The notes below the pieces were generated by a model, which worked only from the letters and a program-made list of their open reading frames with translations, had not been told where the DNA came from and searched no databases. A DNA stretch of 64,000 nucleotides from positions 8,432,001-8,496,000 of the forward strand of contig NC_056049.1 in NCBI RefSeq assembly GCF_004379255.2. Reading direction: 5' to 3'. Below, piece after piece: positions 58,880 to 64,000 of the stretch. A program made the position numbers and the translations under genes. The number at the start of each line of letters is the position of its first letter. Within the stretch, counting starts at the first letter, position 1. The DNA is from Salvia splendens (lineage: Eukaryota > Streptophyta > Magnoliopsida > Lamiales > Lamiaceae).

Positions 58880-60616
58880 GAGCATCCGCATCCATACTCT
58901 TTGGCAAGAGCATGGATGTGGGTCTAAGACCCACTTTTATTAATTTGTTACTCCCTGCTCTTTGACAAGAGCACAACACACACATCCATGCTTTTTCGCA
59001 AGAGCATGCTCAAGGGTCCCATCATTCTATTATTTAATTTAAATACTTCAATTACTAAAAACATTTCCATAATATTAAATGCATTAATAATACCCCAAAT
59101 ACTATTACAAATTACTAAAAATTAAAAATAACATAATTAAAATCCTAAAAATTAAAATTACATAGTTAAAATCCTAAAAAATACATCCGTGGAAATTTAA
59201 AGAAGACTAGCCCGATGGCAGTATCCCCAATGTTTGTCGGAGAGCTCGTATCATTGCAAAATGTGAATCAAGTTGCTCGGGAGCCATCCGAGACGTATCG
59301 GTCATATTGGCTTGAGGCAAACGGGCCCACAACGTGTTGTTGGGGGTGGATGTGGCACAAAGAGAGCGGGAGAGGGAGCTGGCATGGCAACTGGGGGGCG
59401 CGACGGCGGTTTCCTTCCTGGCGGCCGGCGTTGAGAACCGCTCGGGCCGGCGTCGGGGCTACCCAAGTGAGCTCCGGCAAGCTGGCTAGCCACCTCATCC
59501 TCGCCGGCGTCGGATAGGGATTCCGACCTCGACCATTTGCTGGTGGAGCTCGATGAGAATCCGACGCCTCCCTTATACTTCGGATGATGACGCACCTCGC
59601 ACCAAGCGTTGAGATGCTTGAATGGTTTGTAGTGCATTGACTGGTAGGTCTTCATGGCAGCCGTGTTCACGTCGACCTCGCTCGTGCCCCTCCCTGTCGA
59701 CGCCTGTTCCTGGAGGTAATACCCCCGGAACTTTTAGATTTCTTCGTTAGCTCTTCCGATGGCATTGCGCTCGATGGTTCCGTTCGGTCGGGTGGCATTG
59801 TACCGGAGAGCGACACGGGACCAAAACCTGTCCCCGGTTTGGTTCGTGCCTACCTCCGCATCTTCAGAGATTACCAAATAGGCTTTGAATAACTTCTCCA
59901 TCTCTCCCGGAGTGTACGATATGCAGACGTTGAGGACACCGGTACTGCCACGAGTACGAACACGGACACTACGAGGATGAGGAGCACCGGGACGGTTGAA
60001 ACCGCCCTCCGGAATTTGGGACAACGGTGGCGTCGAGTCTCTCCCTCTCGAGCCCTGTTCGGGTGCCCACCCGTATCGCCCATCGGGTAAGGCCGATAGC
60101 CACCCGGAATTTGAGAACCTTGGGTTTGAGGAGGGGGCGAGAAATCCGTATCCGGATTTGGGAATGGTGTTGGGGTGAACCATTCGTGGTTCCATCCGCG
60201 GGAGTCGGAGGGGTGATCGCCGGAGCTGAACATTTTTTTGTAAGAGAGAAAGAGTGAGAATTTAGATGAGAATTGTATTGTGTAGTGTGGTGGGAAATTT
60301 TTTGTGTGAAAATGTGGGTATTTATAGATGAAAATGTGAATTTTAGGGTAAAAAATGAAAATCAATTAATAGTGGAGAAAAAACGGATATATTTTATTGG
60401 GAAGTGAAAAAATATATATTTTATTTAAAATCGAATTTTTAATATTTTAATGCCGTTGGCCAATCACACAACGCCACGTCGCCCTGCTCTTCGGCACGGC
60501 GATGCTCGATGCTAAGAGCAGGGCCGTGCCGACGGCAAGAGCACAGCGACGAGCAGCTGCATGCCGCGCCGTCGGCACGACGGCCCGTCTTGCAACGAGC
60601 ACCGTTTCAGGTGCTC
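58880..60616 (-). mobile_element. Complete Harbinger unit carrying only the Myb-like gene
   Basis: The ends are GAGCATCCGCATCC (left) and the inverse of GAGCACCTGAAACG (right), flanked by TTA at 58877-58879 and 60617-60619. At 1737 bp it contains one gene (Myb-like) and no transposase. A GC-rich block at 60470-60616 with many GAGCA / TGCTC motifs forms the 5' subterminal region. A TATA box (CTATAAATACCC) lies near 60320 on the minus strand. Confidence 0.78.
59215..60233 (-). pseudogene. Harbinger Myb/SANT-like partner gene (ORF1), frameshifted
   Basis: The minus-strand start MFSSGDHPSDSRGW at 60233 is followed by a Pro/Gly-rich region, a frame change near 60045, then the Myb/SANT-like domain YTPGEMEKLFKAYLVISED, GDRFWSRVALRYNAT. 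After a stop the sequence continues with QSMHYKPFKHLNAWCEVRHH and a Ser/Pro-rich C-terminus. Layout and domain match the partner gene at 7684 and plant Harbinger ORF1 proteins, which bind element ends and recruit the transposase. At least one frame shift and one nonsense codon break it. Confidence 0.7.
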
Positions 60617-60955
60617 TTACATTTTGTTTGTTATTTCCCGTGGCAGGTCAATCACCATATCCAACTAACTTCCATGCATTTTTTATCCTACTCGGCACTG
60701 CTAAATCAACGTGGTTTTCTATGTGGTTATTTATCCTATTCGTCATGAACATAAAAAATAATCTAAAACATCATAAACATTTCATGGTTGCCCAATTATT
60801 ATAAGATTTTTGCCGAAGATATCTTATTTGGGCTGGGTGGGAAATAACAAACAAAATTTAAAGTTTGTGATATTTTAGACTAATTTTAAAGTTTGTTGGA
60901 AATACAAAAATTTGGACCAAGTTGATGGTTTAGGGACCAATATCCCTAATAAGTA

Positions 60956-61182
60956 CTCTCTCCGTCCTATGGAAATAGACTATATTTTATTTTTTCGCTC
61001 GTTCATAGAAATAGTTCATATCCACTTATGACAACCTTTTGCTCATTCTCTTTTACTTTATCGTATTATGGACCCTACCATCCACTACACAATTTCAACT
61101 ACTTTTTCTCATTCTCTCTTACTTTACCAATTACATATTAAAACCCGTGCTAACCCAAATGGTCCATTTTCATTGGACGGAA
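60956..61182. repeat. Stowaway-type MITE
   Basis: Left end CTCTCTCCGTCCTATGGAAA after TA, right end CATTTTCATTGGACGGAA before TA. The interior keeps the common TCTCTTACTTTACCAATTA motif. Confidence 0.7.
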
Positions 61183-61224
61183 TATATTTCATTGTTAGTT
61201 TATACTACCATGTGCCCTAAAAAT

Positions 61225-61412
61225 AGAAATTCTTTCCTTTTTGGTCCATTCTATAAAAGTAGAAACTTCCTTTATGAGGAAATTTCTTTCTCTCTAATAA
61301 GGTGTGACTCATTTCCCTAATACACTTTTTTTTTTATCTATCTCTCTTTATTTATCAATTTTACATTAAAATTCGTATCATTTTAAATGTTCCTATAAGG
61401 GACAGTGAGTAT
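61225..61412. repeat. Degenerate Stowaway-like repeat
   Basis: TTTGGTCCATTCTATAAAAG at the left and TTCCTATAAGGGACAGTGAG at the right resemble Stowaway subterminal sequence. The ends are eroded. Confidence 0.4.
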
Positions 61413-61556
61413 TTAAACAAAATCTATAAAATAGCAATAACATCATATCTACTACTATATAATATGTGAATTATTCGAAATATAAATTAAAAATAGTTGT
61501 TAGCTTTCTATACAATGAAGCTACTAACTGCATAATGTAGTATTTAATGTCATTTA

Positions 61557-61756
61557 CTCTCTTCGTTCCATAATAGCTATTATACTTTCCTTTTTAGTTT
61601 GTCTCACAAAATATATCACATTTTCTTTATTGGAAAAAATTCTCTCTCACATTAATATAAATATACTATTTCTCTTTCCACTCAACACACAAAACAACAT
61701 CTCCTAAAATCTCGTACCATTTTCCAAGTGTGCCATTTATTATGACACAGAGGGAG
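61557..61756. repeat. Stowaway-type MITE
   Basis: 200 bp with ends CTCTCTTCGTTCCATAATAG and the inverse TTTATTATGACACAGAGGGAG, flanked by TA (61555-61556 and 61757-61758). Confidence 0.75.
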
Positions 61757-61870
61757 TATATTATTAATTGATAGTAAATAATATATGCACCTATGAACAA
61801 TAGAAAAATTCTTATGCACTCCAAGAAAATCATATCAAATACTATAGTCCAAATGATCTATATATATCAG

Positions 61871-62869
61871 TAGGGTAATGATAAAATGCAAATACATATA
61901 CTATACAAACTCTAAACTTTTCAACACAACTTCAACACAATGTCAACATAGTGTAAAATTTCAAAATTTTGATGTCAACACAATGCAATACAATGTTAAC
62001 TAGGGATGTCAATCGGGCCAGCCCACCGGGTTTCGGGCCAACCCTATTCGGGTTGCGGGTCAATCGGGTGCGGGCTAATCGGGTTGTTATTTTTTCGGGT
62101 TATAAAAGTTCAGCCATAACCCTAAAAGCTCGGGTTTCGGGCTAGCCCATCGGGTTAATCGGGTTGCTACCGATAAAATTAACATGCGATCAATCCAATA
62201 AATAATGGTGAAAATTAGTTATATTTATAAAATGTAAAATATTTAATTATGATAAATTTGAGATATATGCGTAAACTCAAATATTAACATGATCAAATAC
62301 TAATATTTGAGATTTATGCAACATAAAACATAAACTTCAAGAAATTTTAAAGCATGTTTAGAAATTTAAATATATATTTTTAGTGAATTTGAAGTTTCTA
62401 ATTCATTTATCTATTATTATATTAATAAAAACTTAATATATAATTTATATATTTAATATATAAAATGGAAAGTTATTTTTTCAGTAATCTGTATTATAAA
62501 ATAATCAATGAAGTGTCGAATTAGAGTCAAACAAATAGAACAATATAAATTTTATCGGGTTTCCGGGCCAGCCCATCGGGTTTTCGGGTCTGGCCCTAAC
62601 GGGGAGCGGGCTAATCGGGAGCGGGCTAATCGGGCTGTAATTTTATCGGGCTGGAAATTTTCAGCCCTAACCCTATAAATTTGGCGGGCTATTCGGGTCA
62701 ACCCACGGGTTGCGGGCTAAATTGACATCCCTAATGTTAACACAATATCAACCTTTGACATTGTGCTGACATTTTTTGTTACAATTATTTTATTACCTTT
62801 TAATATTTTTTAACGATCCAAATTATAATTTAGAATTAGTATAATATTTAGAATTTGCATTTGATCACA
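61871..62869. repeat. MITE of the 58303 family, split by a hAT-type element
   Basis: The left half TAATGATAAAATGCAAATAC... and the right half ending TAGAATTTGCATTTGATCA correspond to the uninterrupted copy at 58303-58530. The interruption is the hAT-type element at 62001-62733. Confidence 0.65.
62001..62733. mobile_element. Non-autonomous hAT element with perfect 8-bp target duplication
   Basis: 733 bp with ends TAGGGATGTCAAT and ATTGACATCCCTA (a perfect 13-bp inverted repeat), flanked by ATGTTAAC at 61993-62000 and 62734-62741. Both subterminal regions are full of CGGGCTAATCGGG-type motifs in both orientations. No ORF. An uninterrupted copy of the target (58303 family) exists in the window, confirming the boundaries. 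Confidence 0.9.
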
Positions 62870-62949
62870 TTGGTCGCTAAACCTAATTGGTCTATCCAAT
62901 TAAATTGTGAACATATAGCAGTAGACAAAATATTGAACTAATCCAACTT

Positions 62950-63127
62950 GGGCAGCCCAAATAATTTTCTTCAAATGATGGGCTTACGTCCCATATTATT
63001 GGCCCAATCAACATATATTTTGAACGCGGCTGCATATATAAAAGAGGTCCCAAAAATTCACCTAGTTTTCGAAACCCTAGTTTTGGAGAAGAGAGGGCCG
63101 TAGTGATTCTAACATCCTCTTGCGCCA
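62950..63127 (+). promoter_or_regulatory. Promoter of the second eS6 copy
   Basis: The same order as at 38840-39014: GATGGGC, TTGGCCCAATC, TATA box CATATATAAAAG (about 63033-63044), telo-box AAACCCTAG (63072-63080), then GCCAATGAAG. Similarity to the first copy begins near 62910. Confidence 0.7.
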
Positions 63128-64000
63128 ATGAAGGTTCAATCTCTCTCTCTCTCTTGCACAGCACACGCTCAAGAGCTCAGTTGTTGCTCATTTCTTATTG
63201 TGTATTTATGATTTGTTTTTCATTTGATAGTTCAACATAGCCAATCCGACCACTGGATGCCAGAAGAAGCTGGAAATCGATGATGACCTTAAGCTGTATA
63301 TCTTCTTTCCTCATCCTATTTGATCATACCTTTTCTTATTACTGTTGAATCTGGATGCTTCATTTTCTTAGGCATTCGTTTATGTTATTGTAGCTTTAGA
63401 TATGCTTCACTATTTTTCACTGAATGCTTTGGGCAGTCTTTTTGCTATTGCTGTTTGCCTCTTGCATTGTTCTTCATGTCTTGGTTTTATGTACAGTTTG
63501 TATTTTGAATAGATAGAATTTTGAAATGTTTAAAATTAAATGTCTAGCTTTGGTTGTTTTTTTTGTATTTTATCATCATTGAGGCCATATGTTAATTAGT
63601 GATTATAAATAATTAGACTTGTTGTTGTGTGGCATGTATGCTGTGTGCTGTATACACTATGAGCCCCAATTGCTATCATTCTTAGAGCATTTCAAGGATA
63701 GGGGTGAATGGATAGTGAAAGAGAAATAACTACCATATTTACCCTTTCTTCAAATAAATTCAATCTCCAAGGAAAGGTAATTTGAAAAGGTATTACACCT
63801 TTTTTTTTATTTTGAAGAGGTTATGTTACATCTTCTTCACACAAAAGGTAAAATGTTAGTTGTTTTTGTTTGCCTTTTAAAATTTACCTACTACCTTTGG
63901 AGTTCACTACATTTTAAGAAGGTATATTCACCTTTTGAGAAGGTGAATGAGAAATATACCTTCTCAGTTCACCTCTTCCCTTTGAGAATGTATATTTTTC
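63128..64000 (+). CDS. RPS6: Second 40S ribosomal protein S6 copy, 5' part (runs off the window)
   Basis: Exon 1 (63128-63133, ATGAAG) and exon 2 (63231-63295) encode [20 protein letters not shown] and DLKL, differing from the first copy by Leu for Val. The splice sites are the same. Intron 2 starts at 63296, keeps recognisable similarity to intron 2 of the first copy (with an internal deletion) to about 63660, and is then interrupted by a Harbinger-type repeat. Exon 3 is not reached in this window, so whether the copy is intact cannot be told. Confidence 0.8.
63685..64000. repeat. Left part of a Harbinger-type MITE in eS6 copy 2 intron 2
   Basis: Starts GAGCATTTCAAGGATAGGGG after TTA (63682-63684), the same GAGCAT tip as the other Harbinger units. 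The interior has inverted AAGGTATATT / CTTCTC motifs. The right end is beyond the window. Confidence 0.55.

Larger units (their letters stand above)
58791..60946. mobile_element. MULE-like long-inverted-repeat element split by a Harbinger unit
   Basis: GGGATATTGGTC (58791) is inverted as GACCAATATCCC (ending 60946). The match continues inward for about 85 bp (CCAACTTTGG, ATGAACTTTAAAATTAGTCT, AAAATATCACAAACTTT on the left; inverse on the right). Flanks TAATAATTA and TAATAAGTA agree in 8 of 9 positions, as for a 9-bp Mutator-type target duplication. The element's own DNA is about 420 bp; the rest is a Harbinger unit (58880-60616). Confidence 0.55.

Overview
This is nuclear DNA of a flowering plant, most likely an asterid eudicot (the family, for example Lamiaceae, is a guess). 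The evidence is AT-rich DNA with GT-AG introns, a plant 40S ribosomal protein S6 gene with telo-box and site-II promoter elements, a plant SCAI-family gene, and a dense mix of Stowaway, PIF/Harbinger, hAT, Helitron, Copia and LINE elements. No rRNA or tRNA gene, CRISPR array or bacterial feature was seen.  Layout: 1-3.5 kb is intergenic DNA with decayed Stowaway MITEs. A small intronless gene for a CxxH...CxxC (OCTOPUS/DUF740-N-terminus-like) protein lies at 3738-4151. From 5.5 to 9.2 kb is a nested stack: a Stowaway MITE split by a Helitron-like element, which holds a truncated Harbinger transposase unit (minus strand) head to head with a complete Harbinger unit carrying only the Myb/SANT-like partner gene (plus strand). 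A LINE remnant ends near 12.0 kb. Further Harbinger units lie at 14.8, 16.6-18.2, 22.4-24.3 and 24.4 kb, with an eL30 ribosomal protein fragment at 22.1 kb and a 5S-rRNA-like promoter stretch at 21.1 kb. A full nine-exon SCAI-family gene occupies 25269-29765. A young, complete but defective Copia retrotransposon (31372-38541) sits 474 bp upstream of the start codon of a six-exon eS6 gene (39015-40877). A complete but frameshifted hAT element (41861-45194) follows, then remnants of a Helitron replicase-helicase (46.5-49.7 kb) and an RPA1-like gene (52.4-54.7 kb). The right end (56.7-63 kb) is a mosaic of Harbinger, Stowaway, MULE-like and hAT elements, some nested. The window closes on the 5' part of a second eS6 copy (63128 onward).  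How the parts relate: the host genes expected to work are the small CxxC gene, SCAI and eS6; all other coding DNA is mobile-element derived and mostly broken. The most unusual pattern is in the Harbinger elements. Every unit bounded by recognisable ends and a 3-bp target duplication, where gene content can be read, carries either the transposase or the Myb-like partner gene, never both. In two families the transposase-type and Myb-type units share leader and promoter sequence; in one of those they also share the 3' end. This suggests a split, two-component transposon system. All assignments come from reading the sequence, with no database search.
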